64,000 nt of DNA from CBDCFV01 sp963664625 (GTDB lineage: Bacteria > Chloroflexota > Dehalococcoidia > Lucifugimonadales > UBA3495): positions 2,480,001 through 2,544,000 of the forward strand of contig OY761541.1 of the NCBI GenBank assembly GCA_963664625.1, in the 5' to 3' direction. Below, piece by piece: positions 1 to 8,544 of the stretch (the first letter of the stretch is position 1; each line of letters opens with the position of its first letter). The notes under the pieces are model-generated. The model was not told the origin of the DNA, did not search any database, and worked only from the letters and a program-made list of their open reading frames with translations. A program made the position numbers and the translations under genes.

Positions 1-247
1 GGGCGGAGTCGAACAGTCTTTCCGTATGAACAGTCCCGGTTTCCCGTGAAAACGCCTCCGCAGCGAAGAGGATGGACCGATGGCTCCGGTGTTCCACGCC
101 CCTTTGGTCGGCGACGGCCTTGACCATCTGCGCTGCCGCACCCCAACCCTTCTCCGAGGCTTGGGTCAGGTCTCCAATTTCCAGTTCTTGGAACGCCTTG
201 GCCAAGTATTCCCGGCTTCGTTGCTGGTAGGTCTGCGCCTGCTGCAC
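1..247 (-). CDS. PaREP1-like (HEPN-type) protein, C-terminus cut by window edge
   Basis: The frame begins at a GTG at 247, just past the stop of the upstream VOC gene (an in-frame TGA lies 12 codons before it), and runs off the left edge with about 82 codons visible. It reads REYLAKAFQELEIGD, QASEKGWGAAAQMVKA and VEHRSH, which is the pattern of the PaREP1/PaREP8 family: a helical protein with the signature GDxxQASEKxWGAAA followed by a GxxHRxH segment. Two relatives lie at 5944-6360 and 43332-43685. All three sit directly downstream of a VOC gene on the same strand. The biochemical role of the family is unknown; a HEPN-like helical fold is my inference. Confidence 0.72.
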   Translation of the reverse strand, partial: MQQAQTYQQRSREYLAKAFQELEIGDLTQASEKGWGAAAQMVKAVADQRGVEHRSHRSILFAAEAFSRETGTVHTERLFDSA

Positions 248-260
248 CTGATTGCGTCCT

Positions 261-755
261 CTATACGGCTGCTTTTTGAGCGTTCAGAACCTCGTCCCAA
301 GGGCCAGCGAGTTGGCCGGTGGGGGTGTCGCCGTGGAGGAACAGGTCTTCCTGCCGGTGCCACTGCTCCCTGGGCAACTCGTAGTAGACCTCAATGCCGT
401 TGCCGTCGGGATCGGTGAAGTAGATGCCCATGGATATACCGTGATCCCTGGGGGTCACTTCCACGCCCTTCTCCTTGGTGCGGACGTAGAACTCTTTCAG
501 GTCCTCGATGCTGTCCATTCGCCAAGCCATGTGGTTCAGACCCACCTGCCCCTTCATCGGCAAAGCGGCGTTTTCGCCCACTTCCATCAGGGCGACTTCG
601 TGGGACTCGTCCAGGTTGGCTGTCATGAATGCGGCCCGGCCAGGCACAAAGTCATAAGTATGGAGGCCGAGGATGTCCTCGTACCACTTGTGGGATAGCT
701 CGGCGTTCCGAACGTAGATGTTCACGTGCCCCAGGTGATTAGGTCGGTAGCTCAT
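261..755 (-). CDS. VOC-family (glyoxalase/extradiol dioxygenase-like) protein
   Basis: Vicinal oxygen chelate fold of about 166 residues counted from a first ATG at 761. A GGGAG lies only 2 bases before that ATG but 8 bases before the second one at 755, so 755 is the better start. Candidate metal ligands, in numbering from 761, are His12 (LGHVNIYV), His77 (GLNHMAW) and Glu124 (GNGIEVYYE), the His-His-Glu set of extradiol dioxygenase-type members. The DPDGNGIE turn is typical of the family. The C-terminal tail beyond residue 130 is longer than in a minimal glyoxalase domain. The substrate cannot be told. Its stop lies 13 bases from the start of the downstream PaREP1-like gene, so the two are probably co-transcribed. 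Confidence 0.85.
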   Translation of the reverse strand: MSYRPNHLGHVNIYVRNAELSHKWYEDILGLHTYDFVPGRAAFMTANLDESHEVALMEVGENAALPMKGQVGLNHMAWRMDSIEDLKEFYVRTKEKGVEVTPRDHGISMGIYFTDPDGNGIEVYYELPREQWHRQEDLFLHGDTPTGQLAGPWDEVLNAQKAAV

Positions 756-926
756 CGTCATTCTCCCAACAATTCATCGATCTGGATGGGTGACCTTAGT
801 ATACCATTTCGCCGTAAACGCTTGACACTTCAAGGCAACCGGCATAGATTGCCATTAACGGGCGGTGAGGCCGCCTGGCCGCACTAACCACGATTTCAGC
901 CATCCTACCAAGTTAAGGACTGATAG

Positions 927-3257
927 ATGACTACTACAAGCGAACGACAGGAAACAGGGTCCGGAGAGTACCGGGTCGTTGGGACCAGGCCGATACGCCA
1001 CGACGGGTTGGAGAAGGTGACGGGGGCGGCTAAGTACGGCGCGGATACCCAGATATCCGGCATGGTCCACGGCAAGGTCCTGCGCAGCCCCCATGCCCAC
1101 GCACGCATCCGGTCGATAGACACCAGCAAGGCCGAGGCGCTGCCCGGCGTGGTCGCGGTAGCGACATCCAAGGACTTCCCCATCATCGAAGACCAGGTCA
1201 TTGACTTCGCCGAAGCCCAGGGAACGGCGCGGCTCATGGCAGAGCACGTCATGGCCGACGACAAGGCCCTGTACAAGGGCCACGCGGTGGCCGCCGTCTC
1301 CGCGACCAGCCCCCACGTAGCCGAGCAGGCGTTGGACCTCATCGAAGTAGACTACGAGGTGCTGCCGACGGTGCTGACGCTCCATGACGCCCTCAAAGAG
1401 GACGCCCCAATTCTCCACGACGACCTGACCACCATGTTCCGGGTGGAACGGTTCGGCCGGGGCCAGGACACCGGCGTGAAGGGAAACATCGCTGGCCACA
1501 TCCAGCACAGGCTGGGCGACGTTGAAAAGGGGTTCGCCGAAGCCGACGTAATAGTGGAGCGGGAGTTCGAGACCCAGACCGTCCACCAAGGATACATCGA
1601 GCCCCACGCATCCACGGCGATATGGGCGCCCAATGACCGGATAACCATCTGGACCTGCACCCAGGGTGCCTTCGCCATCCGGGCCTCCACCGCAGCCATC
1701 ATGGGCATCCCCGAGTCCAACGTGAAGGTCATCCCGACGGAAATCGGGGGCGGTTTCGGCGCGAAGATCACCACCTACTTGGAGCCGGTTGCCGCGGTGC
1801 TGTCCAAGAAGTGCGGTCGCCCGGTGAAGATGGTGATGAACCGCAAGGAGGTCTTCGAAGGCACCGGCCCCACCTCGGCCACCTTCATACGCTGCAAGAT
1901 CGGCGCAACCAAGGACGGCAAGATAACCGCAGCCCAGTTGTACATGGCCTACGAGGCCGGGGCCTTCCCCGGCTCGCCCGTGGGCGGCGGCACCATGTGC
2001 GCCACCGGCCCATACAACATCGAAAACCTGCTGGTGGACGGCTACGACATTGTCTGCAACAAGCAGAAAGTCCAAGCATACCGCGCCCCCGGCCAGCCGC
2101 AGGGCTGCTTCTCGGTGGAGCCGGTGATCGACGAGCTTGCCGAGAAACTGGGCATCGACCCCATGGAGTTCCGGTTGATGAACGCCAGCAAGGAAGGCGA
2201 CCGGATGCCCACCGGCGTACCCCACGCCGTGCTGGGCACACGGGAGATGGAAGAGGAGATGAAGGCCCATCCCCACTACAGCGCGCGCCTGGATCGCGCT
2301 CCCGAGGGAGAGAGTGGGCCGAAACGCCGGGGACGGGGCGTCGCCGTGGGATTCCGGTGGCAGGGAGGCCAAGCATCATCGGCCACCATCAACGTCAACA
2401 GCAACGGCACCATCAACCTGATAACCGGCTCGGTGGACATCGGCGGCACTCGCACCGCGGTGGCGATGCAGGCCGCCGAGGCACTAGGTCTGCGGTCCGA
2501 GGACGTGTCGCCGACGGTGGTGGACACCGACGCCATCGGCTATACCGCCACCACCGGGGGCAGCCGCACGGCCTTCGACACCGGCTTGGCCGCCATGAAC
2601 GCCGCCGAGGAAGTGAAGCGGCAGATGGCGGCACGGGCCGCGCTGATCTGGGAGGTGCAGGAAGAGGACGTCGAGTTTCAGGACGGGACATTCATCTGCA
2701 CCAGGAATACGGAGGACCGGTTCACCTTCCAGGAACTGGCCGAGCGGCTGATGCGCACCGGCGGCCCGATCACGGCGTCGTCCACCTCCAACACCGGCGG
2801 CGTGGGGCCCATCATCGCCGGCAACATCATCGACGTTGAGGTCGACACGGACACGGGCAAGGTGGACGTGCTGCGTTGCACCGCCTTCATGGACGCCGGT
2901 AAAGCCGTGCATCCCAGCTATGTCGAAGGACAGATGCAGGGAGGGACCGTGCAGGGCATCGGCTGGGCCCTGAACGAGGAGTACTTCTACGCCGACGACG
3001 GCACCATGAACAACTCCAGCTTCCTGGACTACCGTATGCCCACGACGCTGGACCTGCCCATGATCGAGACGGTGATAACCGAAGTGCCCAACCCCCGCCA
3101 TCCCTACGGGCTGCGGGGCGTCGGCGAGGCCCCGATCATACCGCCGTTGCCGGCGCTGGCCAACGCCATTTACGACGCCGTGGGCGTCCGCATGACCCGG
3201 CTGCCCATGACGCCGGGGGCAATTTTGGAGGCGCTGGAGGCGAAGAACGGGGGGTAG
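927..3257 (+). CDS. Xanthine dehydrogenase/CO dehydrogenase-family molybdopterin-binding subunit
   Basis: At 776 aa this has the size and order of a molybdenum hydroxylase large subunit: an N-terminal hammerhead-like domain (HDGLEKVTGAAKYGAD), then the cofactor-binding domains. GGGFGAK lies near residues 274-280, AYRAPGQPQ near 384-392, and GVGEAP near 731-736, where the Glu is the expected catalytic base. The active-site loop is neither the CoxL form I loop (AYRCSFR) nor the form II loop (AYRGAGR), so this is not evidence for CO oxidation. No FAD-binding or [2Fe-2S] subunit gene is adjacent, so electron-transfer partners must be encoded elsewhere. The substrate is unknown, probably an aldehyde or N-heterocycle. 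The gene is transcribed away from the VOC gene across a 171-base intergenic region. Confidence 0.9.
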   Translation: MTTTSERQETGSGEYRVVGTRPIRHDGLEKVTGAAKYGADTQISGMVHGKVLRSPHAHARIRSIDTSKAEALPGVVAVATSKDFPIIEDQVIDFAEAQGTARLMAEHVMADDKALYKGHAVAAVSATSPHVAEQALDLIEVDYEVLPTVLTLHDALKEDAPILHDDLTTMFRVERFGRGQDTGVKGNIAGHIQHRLGDVEKGFAEADVIVEREFETQTVHQGYIEPHASTAIWAPNDRITIWTCTQGAFAIRASTAAIMGIPESNVKVIPTEIGGGFGAKITTYLEPVAAVLSKKCGRPVKMVMNRKEVFEGTGPTSATFIRCKIGATKDGKITAAQLYMAYEAGAFPGSPVGGGTMCATGPYNIENLLVDGYDIVCNKQKVQAYRAPGQPQGCFSVEPVIDELAEKLGIDPMEFRLMNASKEGDRMPTGVPHAVLGTREMEEEMKAHPHYSARLDRAPEGESGPKRRGRGVAVGFRWQGGQASSATINVNSNGTINLITGSVDIGGTRTAVAMQAAEALGLRSEDVSPTVVDTDAIGYTATTGGSRTAFDTGLAAMNAAEEVKRQMAARAALIWEVQEEDVEFQDGTFICTRNTEDRFTFQELAERLMRTGGPITASSTSNTGGVGPIIAGNIIDVEVDTDTGKVDVLRCTAFMDAGKAVHPSYVEGQMQGGTVQGIGWALNEEYFYADDGTMNNSSFLDYRMPTTLDLPMIETVITEVPNPRHPYGLRGVGEAPIIPPLPALANAIYDAVGVRMTRLPMTPGAILEALEAKNGG

Positions 3258-3353
3258 TAGACCAACCGCTTTGAAATGATGGGCAACGGGGGCAACCACA
3301 AGGAGGGTTATACGCATTCGCGGGTTGCCCCTACATACCGCGGACTGTACAGT

Positions 3354-3378
3354 AGGGCGTCCCTTGTGGACGCCCCTA
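3354..3378. repeat. Intergenic hairpin (GGGCGTCC-CTTGT-GGACGCCC)
   Basis: A perfect 8-bp palindromic stem with a 5-base loop lies between the molybdopterin subunit gene and the Uma2 gene. There is no T-run after it, so it looks more like a REP-type intergenic palindrome than an intrinsic terminator. It lies upstream of the ATG at 3421, which supports that start over the more distal 3325 start. Confidence 0.55.
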
Positions 3379-3420
3379 TCGTTGCCTACGCTCCTTTCCA
3401 GCCAGTACGCGAGGACTGCC

Positions 3421-4170
3421 ATGACCAGCAAGCTGACCCAACAACAGGATGCCGGGATGCTCGAAAAGTTCCCGGACTTTCCCCCCAGGGACGATATGCA
3501 GAACTCCCTTCACCTTGACGACCCCGCCCATCAAGCGACCCTCCGCCGGCACTTCGGCAACAGCGGCGCAATCATCGTTCTCAGCGAAATCCCGGTACGA
3601 CGTTCCCCAAGCCAGCAGGAAGGACACCGCATTCCCGACCTCCTCATCGCCTTCGGCGTGGACCGCGCGCTGGCGGTCGACCAGAATGGTTACTCCATCC
3701 GCGACCAAGGCAAGCCCCCGGACTTCGTGCTGGAAATAGCATCCCCAAGCACCGGCCAGCAGGACTACACCGGAAAGCGCGACGATTACGCGGCCTTCGG
3801 CATTCCCGAATACTGGCGGTTCGACCCGTCAGGCGGACGTTATCACGGCGCGCCACTGGCGGGAGACCGGTTGGTAGAGGGTGCATACCAACCCATTGAT
3901 ATAGTCGAGACAGACCCTGACCATCTTCACGGACACAGCGATGCACTCAACCTGGACCTGTGCTGGGAAAACGGGAAACTGAGGTGGTGGGACCCAACAA
4001 CCCGGCGTTACTTGCCGACTTTCGATGAGGAGAGCGACGCTCGTATTGCGGAAGCCGAGGCCCGCGCCGACGCCGAGGCCCGCGCCGACTCTGCCGAAGC
4101 TCGCGCCGACTCTGCTGAAGCCCGGGTGCGAGAACTGGAAGCGGAACTGGAGCGTCGCCGGGGAAGCTGA
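3421..4170 (+). CDS. Uma2-family (DUF820) putative PD-(D/E)XK nuclease with coiled-coil tail
   Basis: About 249 aa from the ATG at 3421. The core has the Uma2 layout: RIPDLLIAFGVD, then DFVLEIASPST, then GKRDDYAAFGIPEYWRFD, matching the Asp, Asp/Glu and Lys blocks of this PD-(D/E)XK-fold family. The C-terminal 40 residues are an Ala/Glu/Arg-rich coiled coil made of AEARAD-type repeats. A close structural relative lies at 58284-59045. Uma2 proteins are very numerous in cyanobacteria and Chloroflexota, and their in vivo role is not settled. The frame stays open upstream to 3325, but that stretch covers the intergenic palindrome and looks non-coding. Confidence 0.85.
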   Translation: MTSKLTQQQDAGMLEKFPDFPPRDDMQNSLHLDDPAHQATLRRHFGNSGAIIVLSEIPVRRSPSQQEGHRIPDLLIAFGVDRALAVDQNGYSIRDQGKPPDFVLEIASPSTGQQDYTGKRDDYAAFGIPEYWRFDPSGGRYHGAPLAGDRLVEGAYQPIDIVETDPDHLHGHSDALNLDLCWENGKLRWWDPTTRRYLPTFDEESDARIAEAEARADAEARADSAEARADSAEARVRELEAELERRRGS

Positions 4171-4320
4171 AAATGCCGTCAGCAAACCTGCGACAAGCTC
4201 AAGACAGGGCTAATCTTTACGAAACGCCAAGGACAGATGTCACAATTCAATTGACCTCAAATAGCCCCGTCACTAGAATTAGCCGGAGTTGCTTCAGGTG
4301 AATGATGCTAACCGGAGATT

Positions 4321-5703
4321 ATGTTGAGTGGTGTGGACCTCAGCCCCGGCTACGCCCTACAGGTTGACGACAGCGGGAGCCGCCTTGACGCGACACGTGC
4401 GGTGCTGAGCGCTAACCTGGATTTCCACGGTACGAACGGCAGCTACGGCTCTCATGCCTGGCACCCCTTTCCCGCCAAGTTTCCGCCGCAATTGCCGGAG
4501 TTCATTATCCGGCGACTCTCGGAACCGGGTGACCTCGTTCTTGACCCAATGCTTGGCTCCGGGACCACACTGGTCGAAGCTTTGCGACTCGGACGTCGGG
4601 CCGTCGGATGCGACATCGATCCACTGGCTCGGATGATTGCGGCAGCCAAGTTGACTCCCATAGACCCTCTCGACGCCCTCCGGGAGGGAAACAGCATCAT
4701 AGCTGGCTCGAGTGACGACTACCATACAGCCCGGTGGAGACTGCAAAGGGAATTAGAGCTACGATTCGATGCCAGGACAAACAAGTTCATCCAATACTGG
4801 TTCCTGCCCCAGCACCAGCTTGAATTGCTTGCCTTGGTACAGCGCATCGAAGCGTTGCCACAGGGAGGAATGAGAGACTTCCTCCGGGTGGTATTCTCAT
4901 CGACCATCATCGCCAAGTCCGGCGGGGTATCGTTGGCGCGAGACCTCGCGCATACCCGTCCTCATAGGGACGCCCGGAAGACACCCGTTTCGGCGTTCAT
5001 AGAGTTCGGCAAGCGCTTGGAGCGCAATGTCGCGGCTTTCGCCAAGGACAAGCCAATCAACGCCGGCATACCCATCCGTCTCAACGGAACCAGTGAGACG
5101 GCGGAGCGAGAATCGGTCCACTCTGTGATCATCCACGCCGCTAGCGCGGCAGACACCGGTTTGGCGCCCGCGAGTGTCGACCTGATAGTGACATCGCCGC
5201 CCTATGCCAACAACGCGATCGACTACATGCGTACCCACAAGTTCTCGTTAGTGTGGTTTGGCTGGAAAATCGATGACCTCGCCCGGATTCGCGCCCAGTA
5301 TGTGGGGCACGATGCCATAGCCGGCCTGCGCTACGACGGCTTGCCAAGCCAGTGCGAAGATACGCTGCTCAAGCTGGCGGACCGTGACGATAAGAAGACG
5401 TTGGTATTGCGTCGCTACTTTGAGGAAATGAAGGCCGTCATCCTGGAGATGCAGCGAGTTTTGAAGAACGGCCGTCCGGCTGTGATAGTTGTAGGATCGT
5501 CGAAACTGCGAGGCTTGGACGTAGAGACACACAAAGGACTCGCCGCCATTGGCGAGAGTGCGGGTCTGATCCTCGCCGGAATCGGCGCCCGCCGGCTGGA
5601 CCGAGACAAACGCATGATGCCAGCGCGATGGGGTCAGCAGCAGCAGTCGCAGATAGAAGAGCGTATGCACAACGAGTACGTGATTGGATTAGTAAAGCCG
5701 TAA
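4321..5703 (+). CDS. Orphan DNA (N4/N6-type) methyltransferase
   Basis: A 460-aa amino-methyltransferase of DNA. The AdoMet motif DPMLGSGTT is at residues 75-83 and the catalytic TSPPY at 291-295, so motif I precedes motif IV with about 200 residues between them. The N-terminal HAWHPFPAKFPP precedes motif I. Methylates exocyclic amines of adenine or cytosine; the specificity cannot be read from sequence. No intact restriction endonuclease gene is next to it, but the 200 bases after its stop hold a frame that looks like a broken reading frame (5688-5900). Codon use is less GC-biased than in the flanking metabolic genes, which fits acquisition with a restriction-modification system (inference). 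Confidence 0.88.
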   Translation: MLSGVDLSPGYALQVDDSGSRLDATRAVLSANLDFHGTNGSYGSHAWHPFPAKFPPQLPEFIIRRLSEPGDLVLDPMLGSGTTLVEALRLGRRAVGCDIDPLARMIAAAKLTPIDPLDALREGNSIIAGSSDDYHTARWRLQRELELRFDARTNKFIQYWFLPQHQLELLALVQRIEALPQGGMRDFLRVVFSSTIIAKSGGVSLARDLAHTRPHRDARKTPVSAFIEFGKRLERNVAAFAKDKPINAGIPIRLNGTSETAERESVHSVIIHAASAADTGLAPASVDLIVTSPPYANNAIDYMRTHKFSLVWFGWKIDDLARIRAQYVGHDAIAGLRYDGLPSQCEDTLLKLADRDDKKTLVLRRYFEEMKAVILEMQRVLKNGRPAVIVVGSSKLRGLDVETHKGLAAIGESAGLILAGIGARRLDRDKRMMPARWGQQQQSQIEERMHNEYVIGLVKP

Positions 5704-5900
5704 CGCCCGGCAGGATCGAAGCTCTAAGGCTACGCGACATCAGTGACTTGCCGTTCGACTTGGCAACCTGAGAATTCGAGGCCAAGATAGTAGCTTTCTT
5801 GACCCCGAATATTCATCAGCCCGATGTTGTACACTCCCTAGGTTCCGTGAGGAACGCAATACCGTTGCCGACGGGTTGGGCAAGAGATGTAAGCCGGTAG
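5688..5900 (+). pseudogene. Possible remnant of a gene following the methyltransferase (candidate restriction endonuclease start)
   Basis: Overlapping the methyltransferase stop in another frame, the sequence reads protein-like text (GRIEALRLRDISDLPFDLAT), then a TGA at 5769-5771, then EFEAKIVAFLTPNIHQPDVV and GWARDVSR, ending at a TAG at 5898-5900. The text is coherent on both sides of the TGA, as expected for a recently broken N-terminus. Its position, overlapping the end of an amino-methyltransferase, is where a cognate endonuclease often begins. I cannot assign a family, and a chance open frame is not excluded. Confidence 0.35.
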
Positions 5901-5943
5901 CCTGGCCCCGTCAAGACCCGGCACAGCTTCACCTTCTGTTGCG

Positions 5944-6360
5944 TTAATTCGTTTCCCGCGTCTCGGTCAAGGGTTGCAGGATATCCAACAACACTTCCAT
6001 CTCGTCAAGCCCTTCGCCAATCTCATCAGGGTCAAGGAGCATCTTGCGAGTATAGAAGTATCCGTGCAGCGCATTTGCGACAAACCCCAGATTTCGCAGC
6101 CGGGAATCACGAGACAGGTCTCGGGCCTGCCGCATTACCGTAAAAAATTCGTCGTGCCTCCGGTACTGCCAGGACTGGGCCTCTGCCACGGCCTTGACCA
6201 TCCATGCGGCAGCGCCCCAGCCCTTCTCCGCCGCCTGATGCAGGTCATCGTTGGCCAAGTACTCACGAGCTTTGGCCAGGAACTCCCTGGACTGTTGGCG
6301 GTAGTCCGTCACCGCGTCGTTGCTTCGGTCGAACGGTTCCATAGGGGATGTTTGGGCCAT
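5944..6360 (-). CDS. PaREP1-like (HEPN-type) protein
   Basis: An all-helical protein of about 138 aa. Key text: SREFLAKAREYLANDD, HQAAEKGWGAAAWMVKAVAE and YRRHDEFFTVM, the PaREP1 pattern seen again at 1-247 and 43332-43685. I take the ATG at 6360 because GGGAGAAGGA lies about 9 bases before it. The frame stays open to an ATG at 6411 that has no such site. It lies downstream of the VOC gene at 6438-6857 on the same strand. No catalytic motif is evident and the function is unknown. Confidence 0.78.
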   Translation of the reverse strand: MAQTSPMEPFDRSNDAVTDYRQQSREFLAKAREYLANDDLHQAAEKGWGAAAWMVKAVAEAQSWQYRRHDEFFTVMRQARDLSRDSRLRNLGFVANALHGYFYTRKMLLDPDEIGEGLDEMEVLLDILQPLTETRETN

Positions 6361-6437
6361 TGGATGCGTCCTTCTCCCATCGGAATCCGGCGTTCCCTGC
6401 GCCAGTCCCACCCTCTCAGCGTTGAAACCAGGTCGGG

Positions 6438-6857
6438 CTACGCGGACGTAGCCCAGCCGCTGCCGGAAACGTCGATGATTACGCCGTCGGGGCCGGCGAA
6501 CTTTACCTCGGCGTTGGCGTAGTTGGCTTGTCCGCCGAACAGGCCGCCAGTGCCGGGGTCCGCTACCTTGGTCAGCCTCTTGCCGCCGGCCTTCTCCATC
6601 TTCTCGACCTGTTCAGGGAGGTTCTCGACGTAGAAGCCGAAGTGGTGGATGCCGCTGAAGTTCGGCCCGTGGGCGCCCACGTCGGCGTCATCGTCGGTCT
6701 TGAACTTCAGGATGGCCATGTTGAACTCGCCGTCGCTCAGGAAGACGTTTCCCTTGTCGTCGGCCCGGATAATCTCGAGATCGAGGGCTGCCTCGTAGAA
6801 CTTCGCCGCCGCCGCGGGGTCGCTGGTGGTAAGGGCTATGTGCTTGATCTTGGCCAT
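6438..6857 (-). CDS. VOC-family (glyoxalase-like) protein
   Basis: A single-domain VOC protein of 139 aa beginning MAKIKHIALTTSDP. The likely metal ligands are His6, a His in GIHHFGFYV, and an acidic residue in the VIIDVSGSGW tail, where Asp replaces the usual Glu. It is a clear paralog of the gene at 43715-44140 (same N-terminus, same SDGxxNMAIL and GIHHxGF segments, same xIDVSxxGW ending). GGAG is present a few bases before the ATG. A PaREP1-like gene follows on the same strand. Confidence 0.86.
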   Translation of the reverse strand: MAKIKHIALTTSDPAAAAKFYEAALDLEIIRADDKGNVFLSDGEFNMAILKFKTDDDADVGAHGPNFSGIHHFGFYVENLPEQVEKMEKAGGKRLTKVADPGTGGLFGGQANYANAEVKFAGPDGVIIDVSGSGWATSA

Positions 6858-6902
6858 GGTGTCTCCTCCATTCGTTCCGATTTTGATGCCTGTCCTCGAC
6901 CC

Positions 6903-6922
6903 GGTTTCCCGCCTTCGCGGGA
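6903..6922. repeat. Dispersed palindrome TTTCCCGC-CTTC-GCGGGAAA
   Basis: A perfect 8-bp stem with a 4-base loop, one of at least four copies of a TTCCCGC-N4-GCGGGAA element in the window (others at 29902, 31728 and 57983). A degenerate second copy follows at about 6962-7014. No T-run follows, so it is a REP/MITE-like element rather than a terminator. Confidence 0.7.
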
Positions 6923-7031
6923 AAGACGAGGGAAGGGGACGATTTGGATGCCTGCTCCTGGTCCGGTTTCCAGCCCCCGCATCCGCGAGGGCAGGCTCTT
7001 CGCGGGAAAGACTGGGGAAGGGGGACGCCGG

Positions 7032-7379
7032 TCACCGGTACATGGGTTTGAAGAAGCTGTGCAGGTAGTTCCGCTGGTGCGCCCAGGAATGGGCGCGCTT
7101 TAAGACCGCCGTCGGTATCGGCTCGGCCCGTTTGTGAGTGATGCGCATGGTCTCGTACTTGCTGAGTTCAGGTGGGGCGTCGGCGGTGAATATCACCTCG
7201 CATTCCTGCGCCTCGAGGTACAATTTCAGGTTGGAGTAACCCTTGGGGCGCGTATTGGGGGTCTGATAAATGTAGAGTTCGGTGCTGCCGAACAACTCTT
7301 CCACGTGGTCGGCGCCGGTGCCCCGGCCACCGCCTTCCCGCAATTGCCGCCGGTGGATTCCGTGGTTCCTCAAGCTCAT
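7032..7379 (-). CDS. Conserved-looking small protein of unknown function
   Basis: 115 aa. The first 25 residues are Gly/Arg/His-rich, and residues 30-115 look globular (ELYIYQTPNTRPKGYSNLK, YETMRITHKRAEPIP, ending LHSFFKPMYR). GAGG lies 7 bases before the ATG at 7379, supporting the start. It follows the SMP-30 gene on the same strand by 52 bases and may be co-transcribed. I do not recognise the family. Confidence 0.6.
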   Translation of the reverse strand: MSLRNHGIHRRQLREGGGRGTGADHVEELFGSTELYIYQTPNTRPKGYSNLKLYLEAQECEVIFTADAPPELSKYETMRITHKRAEPIPTAVLKRAHSWAHQRNYLHSFFKPMYR

Positions 7380-7431
7380 GTTACATCCTCATATTCGCCG
7401 TTCCCGCTTGGTCCGAACCACCGGGGACTCG

Positions 7432-8334
7432 TCAGGGGTACATTGCCCAGCCGACCCGGTCGGTTTCCGCCCGGAAGAAGTGTCCCTCGGTGGAGGTAAC
7501 GTACAGGGTGGTCAGGTCTGGGCCGCCAAAGCAGCAGTTGGTGGGCATCCGGGCCGGGACCCGGTGGGTCTCCAGGACTCTGCCGGTGGGAGAGAAGACG
7601 TAAATCATGGGACCCGGTCCGCCGTCGGGCCAGCCGGCAGTGGCGACGATGTTGCCGTCCACGTCAAAGCACATGCCGTCGATGCCGCGATGAACCGCGT
7701 CGCGGTCTTTGCCAAAGGTGTGCAGAGTCCGGTACGGCCCCAGGCTGCCGTCCCCGTTGATGGGATAGGCCCTCAGTTCCCGGTCCAAGCCTATGTCCGC
7801 GCTGTTGCTCTCCGCGACGTACAGGGTGGAGTCGTCCGGGGACACCAGGACGCCGTTGGGCATGGTGGTATCGAAGGTGACCCGCGCCACGGTGTAGCTG
7901 CCGTCGGGTTGAGGGTCGGCCCGCAGCACCGACCGGTTGTCCAGTTCCTCGACCTCGGCGGGGTCAATGTTGCCCACGTTCCAAGGGTTGGTGAACCAGA
8001 TGCGGCCTTGGTGGTCGATGGCCAGGTCGTTTGGGGTATTGAGCTTCTGACCGTCAATCCGGTCGGCGATGGTGGTGGTCGACCCGTCCGGCTCGAACCG
8101 CACGATGGAGCGGCCCCCGGAGGAGCAGCCGTACAGCCGGCCCTGGGTGTCGTAGGCCAGGCCGTTGGTATGGTTCGTGCCTCCGCGCCATTCCGAGACG
8201 CCCCCGCTGCCGGGGTCGTAGCGCATTATGCGGCTAGTGGGAATGTGGGTAAAGTAGAGCGCCTCCCCGTCCCATATCGGCCCTTCCGTCACGCCGCCGT
8301 ATGGCCGTTCTATCAACTGGAAACGCCATTCCAT
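7432..8334 (-). CDS. SMP-30/gluconolactonase/LRE-family hydrolase
   Basis: A six-bladed propeller of 300 aa. The expected divalent-metal ligands are present: Glu17 in VTEGPIWDG, Asn in NTPNDLAIDHQG and Asp in GIDGMCFDVDGN. NHTNGLAYD and MPNGVLVSPD mark other blade repeats. The ATG at 8334 is chosen because AAGGAG lies 8 bases before it. An upstream extension to 8478 is open but has no ribosome-binding site and unprotein-like sequence. Family members hydrolyse sugar lactones or related esters; the substrate here is unknown. It is divergent from the RidA gene at 8545. Confidence 0.9.
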   Translation of the reverse strand: MEWRFQLIERPYGGVTEGPIWDGEALYFTHIPTSRIMRYDPGSGGVSEWRGGTNHTNGLAYDTQGRLYGCSSGGRSIVRFEPDGSTTTIADRIDGQKLNTPNDLAIDHQGRIWFTNPWNVGNIDPAEVEELDNRSVLRADPQPDGSYTVARVTFDTTMPNGVLVSPDDSTLYVAESNSADIGLDRELRAYPINGDGSLGPYRTLHTFGKDRDAVHRGIDGMCFDVDGNIVATAGWPDGGPGPMIYVFSPTGRVLETHRVPARMPTNCCFGGPDLTTLYVTSTEGHFFRAETDRVGWAMYP

Positions 8335-8544
8335 GGCACAGCTCCTTGGGGTGGGTGGAGACTCGCCGGTAACTGTGGACGTGGGGCCGATTTTAGCAGA
8401 AGTCGCCAGCAGGGAACAAATCAACTTGAGGGTGATACAATGCCGCGTGAGGCGGCGCTGTAGCCAAGCCCTCGTCATAGGTGAACCAGGGGGCGCCGGC
8501 TTCGACCCGCGCTAATCTAAACAGTAACAAATGGAGGGCGCAAA

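Noticed and set aside
855..2372. 505-codon open frame on the minus strand opposite the molybdopterin subunit gene
   Set aside because: It is a high-GC shadow: the plus-strand protein has all family motifs, while this translation is Gly/His/Val-rich with no recognisable domain and no ribosome-binding site.
927..3257. Annotation as carbon monoxide dehydrogenase CoxL
   Set aside because: The diagnostic AYRCSFR loop is absent (AYRAPG instead) and the CoxM/CoxS genes are missing, so only the broader molybdopterin family is supported.
2484..3431. 315-codon minus-strand open frame
   Set aside because: Same shadow effect, and it runs across the end of the molybdopterin gene and the intergenic palindrome.
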